Origin: Rachycentron canadum
Lineage: Eukaryota > Chordata > Actinopteri > Carangiformes > Rachycentridae
Assembly: GCA_038496675.1 (NCBI GenBank)
Contig: CM076650.1
Coordinates: 14,880,327-14,944,326, forward strand
DNA: 64,000 nucleotides
Direction of reading: 5' to 3'
In this document: positions 51,467-62,335 of the stretch, piece by piece
How the letters are laid out: the number at the start of each line of letters is the position of its first letter
Numbering within the stretch: position 1 is the stretch's first letter
Notes under the pieces: generated by a model
The model's database searches: none
Seen by the model: the letters and a program-made list of their open reading frames with translations, nothing else
Told to the model about the DNA's origin: nothing
Program-made: the position numbers and the translations under genes

Positions 51467-51489
51467 CCTATTTTCTTCGAGAAAATAGG
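51467..51489. repeat. Short perfect hairpin, 10-bp stem, 3-nt loop
   Basis: CCTATTTTCT-TCG-AGAAAATAGG in palm3 intron 1, about 460 nt upstream of the first coding exon. Probably incidental. Confidence 0.6.
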
Positions 51490-51950
51490 AAGGCTGTGTC
51501 ATGACAAAAACACAAGGCTAAATGGGGATTTTGGTGGGAATGATTATTGCTTATGATGGCTCTGCAGAGAAAGGTGTGCACTGCCATACTTGTCCAACTA
51601 CATGCTTCACAAATAACAAAGGCTGAAACCTATCCTCTGATCTTGTGTTGCCACCCATCATTGGCCTATATGTCTTCTGATATAGCAAGGGTGTGAATGA
51701 AGTAGTTTAGAGATTAACACAGAAATACTGTTTGTTCCTCCTCGTCAAACATACAAATTATATTTGCAAAGACCAGAAAAAGAATAAAAAACCATACAGC
51801 ACAAAAGATCCATATCTCAACAAAAGAAAACACTAAATGTTCAAGTCAAGGCCTGATTTCATTCTCTCAAAGCAGTGATTACAGCAAATTCTGGAAATAA
51901 ATTTTGCTTAACCTCTGATGAACTTTAAACCCTGTCTTGTTGTTTTACAG

Positions 51951-52003
51951 GTGTCAGGATGGATGAGGCAGAGAAGTACAAACAGCGACTGGAGGCCATT
52001 GCT
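51951..52003 (+). CDS. palm3: palm3 exon 2: first coding exon, residues 1-15
   Basis: The exon follows TTTTACAG and ends at GCT|GTGAGT, both strong splice signals. Eight untranslated bases precede the ATG at 51959. The 15 codons (MDEAEKYKQRLEAIA) end in phase 0. This matches the paralemmin start, where a short acidic N-terminus leads into QRLEAIAEKR. Joined to the proposed leader exon, the frame meets TGA three codons before GTC-AGG-ATG, so no longer N-terminus is possible. Confidence 0.88.
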
Positions 52004-53334
52004 GTGAGTCCTTGCACAAACACACATACATTTATCTGTTTATAGATGAATCCAGCCACTGAGTGTGTTGCACTCTGAGGCACCGCCACCATCCTCGTTG
52101 TGGCAGAGTTGAACTGATCACAATGACAGAAAAAGCAGAGAAAGTTTGGGTTGTTCACAGTCGGCAGCCGTCCGCTCTGACAGATGACGGTAGTCTGCAT
52201 GAATGTGGAAGTTATTCACTATTCAGAAAGTGGTTATGATACTGATTCTGCAAAAAATTCTGTTATATACTAGCTCATGGTCTAAATCATCAAATTCCAT
52301 GACACCCTGGTCCTTGAAATCAGAAGAAATACTTGAATTGCAAATTCATCAGTAATTGATTTAATGGTGATTTATGAACATAAAGTTAATTTCATGGAGC
52401 ACAGGCTCATGACTTTTACATGCCCTTACATGTGTGATCATCTACTCAAATAGATGATTACACACACTACAGAAGAGACCCCTCAGTGTCTGGAATAAAA
52501 TGGCATTGAAAAGTTTCATTTTTGTGCATTATAACCCTTATTTTAGTTCCCTTTCATGGCTATATTTGAAATACATCAGCAATTCCACAGAATCTCTAGA
52601 ACAGTTCACAAGTGAAATTCTTTACATACAGATATTACACTATTCTATGGTCAGGTTTACAAATGAGATGCCACTGCAGTAATGGCAACTTCCGCCTCCA
52701 AACCCAGACTTGTCTGTCTAGAGAAGGAGAGGGTGAAGGGACTAAGCTGTGCTCTCTGAGCTGTCTGTAACTCCTGAATAATTTATTGAGTGTGCAATGT
52801 GGTGAGCAGGGGTGTCCCTCATCCCCAGAAACCAACACCAGTTTGCCATGGAGACAGCTGCTCTGAGCATTATGGGATATTGAGTATACCTGATGTCCAC
52901 GGTGACAGTGTCCTTGTGACAGATGGTTAAACAGGTGTCCCCTTTTTACACCAGCAAAAACTTTGCTGGGGAAGTGTCACAGCCATCTCTTTCCTGTCTT
53001 TGTTTCTGTTTACTCATTTACATCAGCATGTTTATGTGTCAAGCTGTTGATCTGAGTGTCTCAGGCCATCTTTCTCTTTACTTGAATAAAGTTGTACCCC
53101 TCTTGCTCTCACCTCCTCTCTACCTAACTCCCAGAGTGTCTACATTCATTCTCACTCTTTGCAATTTCACTTCTTCCCTCCCACTTCTCTTCTTGCAGGA
53201 GAAGCGCCGGCAGCAGGATGAGCAGGATAGAGCCAAGAGAGAGATGGAGGATGAGAAGCTCAGACTACAGCAGCTCAAGGTGTGACACACATTCAAGATG
53301 ATCTAACCCGTCTTATTCAATCACACACATACAT

Positions 53335-53386
<52 letters not shown>

Positions 53387-56300
53387 GCACAAGCACACAC
53401 GCACAGCCTTAATTTCACTCAACTAAAATCCTCTGCAGGCTCATTCCACCTTGTTAGCAAGCCGATTGCCTCCACATTTATTTCCTTTTCACACACATAC
53501 ACACACATGCAAAGATGAACTGTACAACCTTCCCCACTTCCTTGTTCTGCCAGTCTCTCACAAGGTTAGAGGCAAGCCTTCCTTTGCTGAAATCACTTTT
53601 TATGTGTGTTTACACTCTCAGCAAGTCACAGAGCCACTCTATTGTTTCCACACCATTTCCATACTGGCGTTCCCACTTCCTACTCCACTGCGTTACGCTG
53701 CCCAGGGGCACATTCCTCAAATTTCTCTGAAATTTGTGCAGCTTGTGTTTGTGTGCACGCAGGTATGCATGTGTGTAACGATGCAGTCATGCAAGAGAAT
53801 GTTTTGCATATGCGCACCATACTTGTGTATGCGTGTGACACACACATAACTGTATTGTATCTATGAGATCAAAATTCAAGTTGCAACAGGCCTCAAAAAA
53901 ATTAATTTAAAATTAATATCCCAACCCTTGTTCTCTCACATGGGGTGATATCATCATAGCTTTTAGTATATTCATTAGCTTTGACATTGACTTTAGCCCC
54001 TGGGTAGATGTAAGGATGTGATAGGAGAGAGCAGCAGCTTAAACATAGCTCCTGACCTGCAGTAAAGTTTAGAGAGGGTTGTGACTAGCTAGCCAAAGGC
54101 ACGGGGAGGGGAACAGAGCAGGGCTTGTTCTGTACTGCATGAGAAAACACAGAGATGGTTTTGTGACGTTTATATTTAAGTAGTTAGCTTGTGCCTAACT
54201 GTTACCAGATTTTGGAAACATGGGGCCATAGGCTGCAGAAGAGTGTGGGTTTTTCAGATGCTTTCAAGCTTGCAAACCATCACCTGGCTTTACACAGGAA
54301 GAAAAAAGTGTAGCTGCTGGGAGTGCAAAGTCAAGTTTACAAGAGAGATTTTAGGTTCATTGCTTCATTTAAAATGGTATTTTGTGATGCATTTTGCCTT
54401 TATCAGAAAAAATGCATCACAGCATACCATTTTAAATGAAGCAATAGACCAAATAGGTGCCTCAGAGATGCCTCTGGCCAAGGAATCTTATTCTCCAGAT
54501 ATAAGGGAACATTCTTGTGGAAATTAAGTGCAAAAATGACAATTCCCACTAAAATGTCACATGTATCACAATCACAAATTTTGTCAAAATAATATTAAAT
54601 AATAATAAAAAAATAGTAATAACATTAATAGATTTACTAAAAGTTACTTCTGCTTGCCAGGGAAAGCTACAGACCAGTGTTCTTACAGCTGGCAAGCTCT
54701 CACTGTCTGGCTCAGGGGCACTTTAGCAACACACATGCTTGCTGAAACAAGCATTTGAACTAAGGTCATCTGGTTGTAACACTAATGTCATACTAAGTCA
54801 CCATGCAGCCACTGTTATTAGTACTGACGTACAGGGGAACAGCACTGGTTTAATATATGTTTGCCTGAAAAATGTTTTATGCAGGGAACTCTATCAGGAG
54901 AAACATCTATCTCAGTGGAGTTTTAAATATCTACATTTTGCAACCCTTTGAACAGTTTCCATTCATCTTTGACAGCCTATTCTGTCAGTGTTGAATGCTG
55001 AAAACAGAAAGGGATTACAATTTTTTATAGTGAAATTTCTTACCATATGAATTGGTTTTGTAGTAAGTAACAATGAAAATACACGTGTGGAGTGAAGAAA
55101 ATGCAGGCTCGATTTGATGAGGCTTACTGATGACATTGTAACCACTATCATACTTTTCCTGTGACTTTGATCGTGGTTTGTTGTTGTCTGATTGTGCACT
55201 AGTATGTTACCAAGTTTTTTTTTTTTTTGGTGACTTCAGTTGACTTTGAAAGAAATAATTTTCCAGCTTTTTCCTTGGATGTGTTTGCCTGAGATGATAT
55301 ACCTTACAGTGTCCTGCAAACATGTCATTATACTGACTGTACTGTGTTTATTTGTGCAATCCAGAACTAATTGGATTAAAAGTAAATAAGAAATACCTAC
55401 ATTCCTAAAGGAAACACATGAAATGTAAACACTTGCATATTATACACATAGAGCTTTTAAAGGGTTTAAGTCCAGTGGGGTCTGGAATACTGATAAGGGT
55501 TGGTGTGAATGCTGTGAAAGGTAAGGTAGAGAACAACGAGGCTGGAAATTGGACGTGTTTAAATCAGAATTAGACTTCAAGGAGTCTTGTGTTGTTGGGT
55601 GTCTTGCAACAATCTGTGTAGAAGATGTTCTGAGAGTGGATAGCATTACAAACTACAGAGATTGTGTTCCTGCTCTTGTAAAATCTTAAAGTATTTGGTT
55701 TGGTGTTCTATCATGAGGGAATGTTAAGTAGACGTGGGCTTTATTCACTGGATCATGTCCATTTCCTGGAGAGAGGTGTATAGGACATGAACAAAAAGTT
55801 CTCACACATCTGTTGGATAGCTGAAATAAAGACTGCTGACATGGACTCATGCTGTCTCTCTTTGTGTCTCACCATTTTTATCTCCCATGCCTCACCATCT
55901 CAGTTTCTCTCTCTAGTACGCTGGTTCTTAAAATCACCCACCTTATTCATTTATTTACTAATCTCTTCATCAACAATTTGTTGTTTACTTTTTGTGTAGT
56001 AGTAGTACATTGAGATTTGGATTTTTGAGTCATCATCGTTTTACATTGTGACTGATAAATATAGTGTCACGTTAGTAATTTTTGTCTGTGCCCCACATTG
56101 CATTGTGGGATTGTTTTTCAGATGTGTCTTAATTCCACACTAGATATAAATTCCAAGCAGGTTTTGTGTGTTGTGAGTTCCTGCTAGTGCCATGAATAGT
56201 TTTTATTTATCAATTAACTTCATGCAATCTGTTATAAACCCAAATCAAATCAGTACTTGGTGTGTCTACTCTTTTCCTTTAAAACAGCATCTGTTGTCTT

Positions 56301-59300
56301 AGAGTCACCTCTGCACAGTTTTTCAACATACTTGGCAGGTTGTGTAAATGTTGAGACCATGGTTCTCTGGGGGCCATACCATCTGTTGCAGGACTCCTGG
56401 CTCTTCTTGTCGCTGAAGATGTATGTTTGGGGTCATTGTTATGCTAGTAAATTAATTTTGGACCAATCAGACACCTTCCTGATGATACTGTTGCTTGATG
56501 CATAAGAATCTAAACATCTAAAGTGTGTAAAAACTTTTGCAAAGTACTGTATTTAAGTAAATGGAGGACCTGCTCAGAGCAGGACTCAGAAACAAGCATC
56601 ATCTCAAACATTAACTTCTGGAAAAACATTTTGTTTTGTGCTTTGGTTTACTCAGCAATTGCATTTCTAAGTTGTGGTTTCATTCAAATGGAAAAGTAAG
56701 TTCATTTGTTGTGAGTATAAGGATTAGAAACCAGGCTGCAGCACACACTGGATGTAGTTTGTAGGTATAAACTTTTGACCGGCTAGTTTCATGCGTTGAG
56801 TTAAGGGTGAGACCAGACTAGCATCTCTTTGGAGGTGTACTCCGTTTATTCTGACAAAAGAAGTAAACAATGTGGGCCTCCAGTTAAAAGTGATTTAGCC
56901 CTCTTCTTACGAGCACAAAAACAAAAGGGCAATGTACACTTTAAAAATACAGAAAACATACCTGACAAAAGAAGTAAACAACTTAATCATCCAGTCAAAA
57001 GTGTTAAAGTGACTTAGCCCTACACAAGTGACATGAAGCAACATGTTAAAGCACTTAACTGAACTAACTAACAACCAAACTCATGACACTACTCACCTCT
57101 TCTAACGAGCACAAAAACAAATGGGAGGAGAAAAGGGCGGGAGAGCCACTTTATGGCGGGGGTCACGTGGAAGTGCAATGTGCAATATTACTGTTTGTTT
57201 ATCTGGCAGATTTAAGGTGTTTTGAAATAATTTGACTGTTAAATGTTTACTTAGCTATTCAGTGTTGCAATGATCTGATTTTTGTGTATTGTGTTGCTTT
57301 TTTTCTAATTCATAACAAAAGTCTGACTGATAAGTCAGTAGGCTCATATTACAGATCAGAAGTTGTAATGCTCAAGATATGTTGCAGGTAATTTATTACC
57401 AGGGTCAACTTTACATAGTTTCTACATAGGTAGGTGTGTTTGTAAATTTAATCCAGTGGTATATATTATTATAATCATATTGCCAAAATACAATACCAAT
57501 GAAAGTTGACCTTCCTCTCTTCCTCTTCCTTACCTCCTCTTTCCACTCCAGAGGAAGTCACTAAGGGACCAGTGGTTGATGGAAGGAGCACCCCTGTCCC
57601 CATCCTCCCTGGATGCCCAGAACCCTCGCTCCCCTCTGTGGGCTTCCCAGACCCAGGAGATGGAAAAGCACCATGACAAGTACAGCCACAGTGTGTGAGG
57701 TCGTGTGTATGTATGCGTGTGCGACTTGAAGAGAAAAGACTGTGAGACAGTTTGTGACTGCCTGAAACTGTCAAGAGCATTGCATGAGTGAACTGTCACA
57801 TTTTTTTTTGTTTGTATCATTGACATTTCATGGATAATTGATATTTGCTTTTTCTGTTTTGTTTTTTTTTTTGTTTGTTTTTTTTGGTAATTTTTAGTGT
57901 TGTTGCACATTTTTGTATGGAAAATTTTAGAGATTGAGAGGGTGATCCACCCTTCGCATTTGCCAGACAGGATTAGACTTTTCTTTATTGCACTGGACAA
58001 TGTTGTCAAATCCCTGAAGACTACACTCTCAGATCCCTGTCCTATTATTGGTCCACGAGTGCACAGCTGGGCCTCACTTTCCAACAAGACTTCTTAAGTT
58101 CACTGTACATGTCCCTGGTGAAACTTGAGCATACTGTTTTAGAAAAATCAATTGCCTACAGTAGTGTAACTTAAGTTTAGATCATAAAATAAGGCTCTAA
58201 TCATATTTAATCATTAAATGTATACATTTAAAAGCACTGTAAACTAAAAGTGCATCATTAATAGTGATTTGATTTTTTTGGTTTTTTGATGTGTGTCTAC
58301 ATTATTCAGGTTGCAGTCAGAGTGTCAGCTGTTGGCAGAAGAAAAAGAGAAGGAACAGATGGAGGATGGCCAAGCGGTGAGGAACTTTTGCAGGCGCAAA
58401 CACACACGCACACGCCCACACATTAACACTCAGTTTGTGGACACAAAGGGGGTTGGATTATGCGTTAAACAAGCATGCTCCATCATTTTCCATTAGTCAG
58501 TCAATTTCCCACAACTTCTGTCTGTGGCTTTTTGCCATGAATAATGCATTTCTTCTCTTAATGTACCTTTGATGTAGCACCTCTTGTTCAAAAACTGTAT
58601 AAATGTAAGCAGCACTGTTGCATAAACAATTCAGCACTTGATCCACTCTGGAATTATTGTTTTACCTCTAGCCACACGCAAGTATGTTTTCCTCACCTTG
58701 CTGAATGTCTTTATAATGAAACAAAAGAGTTGCCCCTCCTGTTCTGCTTTGTGCTCCAGTGCATTTTTAGTAAGGTTTTTCAAAGTTATCATATATTCAT
58801 CTTAACCTTGGCTTTTGTAGTTCAGCTAAAATCAGCTGAAGGCACAACAGAGGTTTCCATATTTAATAGCTGTTACAGACGATTAGCCATGCTGCCTGTG
58901 ATGGAGGAGATTTTGAACATAAGACCTTATCCTATGTATGAAAAGACAACACAGCTAGCAAATCTTTGATTTCATGAGGAGACATAAGTAAATAAGTGAG
59001 AGCCAATATCTGGCAAATCAAACATGCATATAAACATTTTTTTACTTTAACTTTTTAAATTAATTTTCTCTGATGAAGGAATGTGACATGTTGAAATTCA
59101 GCGTTCAATTTTCATAACTGCACAAATACACACCTAATGTACAATATGTATATCAATATAGCTCTGATGCAGTTAAGTACATTTAACATCACACTGTGTT
59201 GCTGTTAAAAAGGGGTCAACTTAGTTAGGGCTTTCCAGCTCAATCACTCCCCCTTGTGACCAGGCAAAAGTCTTGTCTCAGCTGAAATCATCATTATCAT

Positions 59301-62300
59301 CCATCCGAGAGTCCATTAATTAGTTTAGTACAATCTGTTCTTGTCCAGGCTGTTAAAATTGTAGGATAACTTGTTTAGACAGCAGGGTAAATACATTCTG
59401 ATTATTATATTAATATTTCATTGAAATACAACATTCTGGGTTGTTTCTGTTCCCTCAAAGCTCATATGATCTTCCACAATTTACACTTCATGTGTTGTGT
59501 TCTGTTTTTACATTCACTTCAAAATGCACAAGAGGCTCAGGTAACACAACACAACACAAACAGTAATTCCTGTCCTTTCCCTTTTACCCAGCAGGAGGCA
59601 GAGACAGTGGCAGAGGCTGGAGCAGGTAAGTGGAATCCGATAAACCCTTAATTGAAAAAAATGCAATGGGTAGTTTAGAAAGTTATGTTTAAATTGGCTT
59701 TTTACCAGAGAAAATGAAAATTGATGCAAATGTCACACTGTAAAAGTTAGCTGCGAGTTAACATGGGTTTTTCAGGAAATTTGTCAAGCTCAAACATACA
59801 CATTATGCAGCCGAGTGCAGAACAAGGTATCGCTGCCATCCAGTCAGCCTTTTCCTCACGTTGTAGTCTGTCCGACACATTTCAACTTTCTAACACTACA
59901 TGAAATTAAAACTACTATGTGCAGATACACTGCTTTTCTATTGTATCATTAGAAATAATTCTTTTTGATGTTTCGACTACTTCCTGTTTTGCTCTCTTTG
60001 CTTTCAGTCAAACAAACTTGTAATGGACACTATAGACTAAAACCACTTGTTAGGATTTTGTTGAAGATAATATCCAAAGAAGCACAGGTGTGTTGATTAA
60101 GCTGCACTGCCTTTTGTGTGGACACATATAGTGTAGCCTATTGTGTAGCAATTCATGATTTTATAAAACAATCAGTGTTATTGGCAGAGTTTGCTGTAAA
60201 CATTATTTCTTCCTCAGAAATGGTCCAAGATGCTGCTATGCACAATGGAGAAAATAATGCAATGGCATTAGGTGGGTATAGTTCAATCATGTCATAAAAC
60301 ACAAAGACACAGACACTTGCGCACGTTTGTGACACGTGTCAACATGTTATGTCCTCTATAGTCTCCAGTCTAATAACTATGTTTAAAAACCATGGAATCC
60401 TCTATAGATTTATGTGTCTGCAGGCATTGTATATAGTGCTCTTAAGCAATTTGCATAATAAAGGAAAGAGTGGCAAGGGAATAGCTATTCTTCACAGAAA
60501 GTTCATATATGTAATAAATATATTTATGCATGTTTAATAATGTTTTGTATGTATATTTATGCTAATAGGCACACAAGTGCATCACTCGCATTTTTAGAGG
60601 GCAGAAGGCACATAGACATGTCAGTTAGCATGCTGCTCAGGCTGTTGAAGTAGGCAAGCAAATTCTGAAAATGAAATTGAGCCAGCCATTTGTGTTTAAA
60701 TCATCCAGCCTATAAAATTTTCTTGTTGAGACTGCAGAATCTGAAGTAATTGCATTACTCCAATAGTTAAAGACACCTTACCTCTTCTCTCTTTAACTAT
60801 TTTAGTCAATTCCTTTTTCCTATGACTTAGCTGTAAAATGGTTAGAATATTTTACATCTCTCTTTCCTACTGTGTTTTGCAGTTTGTCTTCTCTCATGAC
60901 GGTACAAAGTATTCATTCATTACTACAGTTTGTGGCCTCTGGCTGGAACAGTGTTATCCTTTAGATTCTGCTTTTTATATCAGAGCAGATTTTAATTTGT
61001 CTTAAATGTTTTTCATTTAGATTCATAGATGGCAGAACATTTTGATAATAGCATTACAATGCATGAATTAGCTGTATTGAGGCACTAACATGTTGACGGC
61101 AAAGCAACTTCTTATTGCATTCAAGTAAAAGTGCTTGTAGACCAACCACAATGAAAGCTAAGAATTATTGTTAATGAAAGTGTGGTACATTTATTGCAAA
61201 TTCACTCAACATTATTTAAATTATTGTTAATTATTATTTAAAAAAACATCTCTATCTACTCTAATTAATGCAATTGCACAGATATTTCATCTTGTATTGA
61301 GTAATATTCAGTACATGTTTCTTTTTTTTTTTTTCAGAAACAACTGAAGATGATGCAAAGACAAACAAAAAAATGGAAGAAACTGCAGTCGTCTCAATCA
61401 ATGGTGGAGGAAGCTTAGAAGCCAATTACAAGTCTTCAGAGCAGAATATTCAGTCTAACACCAATGGCCCCATCTGCGCTTCTGAGGGTGTTGTTAGCAT
61501 GAAGTTTCAACCTGGGTTAAGCCTTGGTGTTTCTGAGGCTCACCCTGTTCGTGTTCCAGATGTCAACACTAATAAGAAAGAAGAAGAAGAAGAAGAAGGA
61601 GGTCTGGTGATGAGAGCAGAATGTGTGATCATCACAGATGAAGGGGATGATACACCTGAGGATCTTGCGCCGCAGGATGATCAGCAGGAAAATATACAGT
61701 CAGCAGAATCCCCTCTGCCAAATAAAGAAGAAGAAGAAGAGGGAGGGGAGGTTGAGGAGGATGTGATAGAAACAGGAGCAGCAGCAGAAACAGAGAAGAA
61801 TGGAACAACTGAATCCACTGCAGAGGCTCAACCAGCAACCAGAGACGGCGACATGGAGGATGACAGAAAGACTAACGAAAACGGAGGCGGAGAGACAAAA
61901 GCCGAAAAGCAGGACAAACAATCAGAAGATCTGACCTCTTTGCAACTGCAGTCCCCAGCCACTGCTGTAGAGGGCATTATAGTTGCTTCTCTGCCAGTCT
62001 ACTCTGAAGCACACCCCTCCACTCTCCCCCCTAAGGGTGAGGGTGAGGCTCCAAAGTCACCAGAGGGAGCTGAGGCAGTATTAAAAGACCAGGATCCTGC
62101 CAGTTTGAGTGGCCAGTTTCAGGAGGTGCTGCTGGCTGATTCCCAGGAGAAGCAGAGGACAGAAGCAGGGCCGGGGGAGCAGGAACCCCTTCTGTCACAG
62201 GCCAAAGCTCCCAATACTCAAGCAGAGCTTGCAGCAGCTAATTGCCCAGCCAACACAGAGACACTCAGTCCAACAAGGGATAGCAGGGGAGGGGGCTCTG

Positions 62301-62335
62301 AACCATCCAAGTGCAAGTGCTGCTCGGTCATGTAA
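51959..62335 (+). CDS. palm3: Paralemmin-3-like protein, seven coding exons, complete CDS
   Basis: Paralemmins are lipid-anchored proteins on the inner face of the plasma membrane, linked to membrane shape and filopodia. Joined coding exons are 51959-52003, 53199-53279, 57552-57694, 58310-58376, 59592-59625, 60218-60271 and 61338-62335. They total 1422 nt, giving 473 residues plus stop with consistent phases. Residues 1-55 are a charged coiled coil containing RLEAIAEKRR and RKSLRDQWLMEG, the paralemmin N-terminal signature. Residues 60-112 continue helical and charged. Residues 142-465 are acidic, low-complexity and probably disordered. The protein ends CKCCSVM: a CaaX box (CSVM) for prenylation, with neighbouring cysteines for palmitoylation. 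The RKSLR-WLM form, the EPLLSQ motif near the end and the acidic body fit PALM3 better than PALM1 or PALM2. The start is supported by an in-frame TGA in the inferred leader exon. The paralog call is less certain than the family call. Confidence 0.9.
53199..53279 (+). CDS. palm3: palm3 exon 3: coiled-coil core, residues 16-42
   Basis: Flanked by a pyrimidine-rich tract ending CTTGCAG and by the donor AAG|GTGTGA. The 81 nt encode 27 residues beginning EKRRQQDEQD and ending RLQQLK, the most conserved paralemmin coiled-coil segment, in phase 0 at both ends. The donor is weaker than its neighbours, and a long (CA)n tract starts 58 nt further on. Confidence 0.9.
53337..53385. repeat. (CA)n microsatellite beside a palm3 exon
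   Basis: Long pure CA tract 58 nt after the donor of the exon ending at 53279. Confidence 0.97.
54359..54445. repeat. Long imperfect hairpin, 37-nt arms, 13-nt loop
   Basis: The left arm, 54359-54395 (ATTGCTTCATTTAAAATGGT...), pairs with the right arm, 54409-54445, with two adjacent mismatches in the middle. It lies in palm3 intron 3 and would be transcribed with the gene. A small MITE-like palindrome or a hairpin RNA precursor are both possible from structure; neither is shown. Confidence 0.85.
56254..56552 (-). mobile_element. Degraded Tc1/mariner transposon fragment
   Basis: Read on the minus strand the piece encodes broken stretches of a fish Tc1-type transposase: LIGPKL, then NNDPKHT (56420-56440), then a GMAP-like segment and the family's N-ward sequence, interrupted by stops and frameshifts. 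The consensus DNDPKHT has its first, catalytic aspartate replaced by asparagine. The right edge, CTTTTGCAAAGTACTGTAT, resembles the terminal sequence seen beside fish Tc1 copies, so the interior between them is deleted. It lies in palm3 intron 3 (exons 53199-53279 and 57552-57694), opposite to the gene, and is inactive. Confidence 0.85.
56830..57175. repeat. Internally duplicated, transposon-like segment
   Basis: GACAAAAGAAGTAAACAA occurs at 56853 and 56964. CTCTTCTTACGAGCACAAAA (56901) recurs as CTCTTCTAACGAGCACAAAA (57097). The segment ends in GC-richer GGCGGGGGTCACGTGG. It lies in palm3 intron 3, 280 nt after the Tc1 remnant. Family unknown. Confidence 0.55.
57552..57694 (+). CDS. palm3: palm3 exon 4: RKSLRDQWLMEG segment, residues 43-90
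   Basis: Starts after CCACTCCAG and encodes RKSLRDQWLMEGAP followed by a Ser/Pro-rich linker and TQEMEKHHDKYSHS. The end was chosen at GTGT|GTGAGG because that donor is close to consensus and is the only nearby one joining the next exon in the frame LQSECQLLAEEKE. Donors at 57691 and 57693 would shift that frame. A TGA follows directly in the intron at 57696. Confidence 0.82.
58310..58376 (+). CDS. palm3: palm3 exon 5: second coiled-coil segment, residues 90-112
   Basis: Bordered by ACATTATTCAG and GCG|GTGAGG. The 67 nt encode LQSECQLLAEEKEKEQMEDG, a charged heptad-like stretch matching the LQSQLQLL region of PALM3. It enters with one base completing a split valine codon and leaves in phase 0. 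Confidence 0.85.
59592..59625 (+). CDS. palm3: palm3 exon 6: 34-nt microexon, residues 113-123
   Basis: A very short exon encoding QEAETVAEAGA plus one base, bordered by TTTTACCCAG and GCAG|GTAAGT (near-perfect donor). The acceptor is a tandem CAGCAG, so the first glutamine may be optional. Phase 1 at the end matches the next two exons. Confidence 0.75.
60218..60271 (+). CDS. palm3: palm3 exon 7: 54-nt exon, residues 124-141
   Basis: Lies between TTTCTTCCTCAG and TTAG|GTGGGT and encodes EMVQDAAMHNGENNAMAL. It is 54 nt long and phase 1 at both ends, so it can be skipped without breaking the frame. It is not a strongly conserved paralemmin segment, so the call rests on splice signals and phase. 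Confidence 0.72.
   Translation, partial: KWSKMLLCTMEKIMQWH
61338..62335 (+). CDS. palm3: palm3 exon 8: acidic body and CaaX terminus, residues 142-473
   Basis: Begins after a long T tract ending TTTTCAG. It completes a GAA codon and runs 332 residues to TAA at 62333. The body is rich in E, D, S, P and A, with glutamate runs near residues 223-228 and 272-276 encoded by GAA/GAG repeats. Near the end, EQEPLLSQAK resembles the PLL-containing tail of PALM3. The last residues, SKCKCCSVM, give a farnesylation-type CaaX box with adjacent cysteines. No membrane helix or globular domain is visible. Confidence 0.92.

Larger units (their letters stand above)
35313..51950 (+). other. palm3: palm3 first intron, about 16.6 kb
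   Basis: AT-rich sequence between the leader donor and the TTTTACAG acceptor. It holds a poly-T run at 41480-41502, CA tracts at 40911-40945, 45395-45418 and 45527-45602, a CT tract at 46396-46417 and a small perfect hairpin at 51467-51489. I found no coding exon with convincing splice borders; the short ORFs here lack family resemblance. That this is one intron depends on the leader-exon call. Confidence 0.5.

Noticed and set aside
57691..57694. Alternative donors at 57691 and 57693 for the third palm3 coding exon
   Set aside because: They join the next exon in frames that lose LQSECQLLAEEKE and do not fit the phases of later exons. The donor at 57695 keeps the frame and is closer to consensus.
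61632..61921. Minus-strand frames rich in Leu, Phe and Cys opposite the last palm3 exon
   Set aside because: They are shadows of the glutamate-rich coding sequence.
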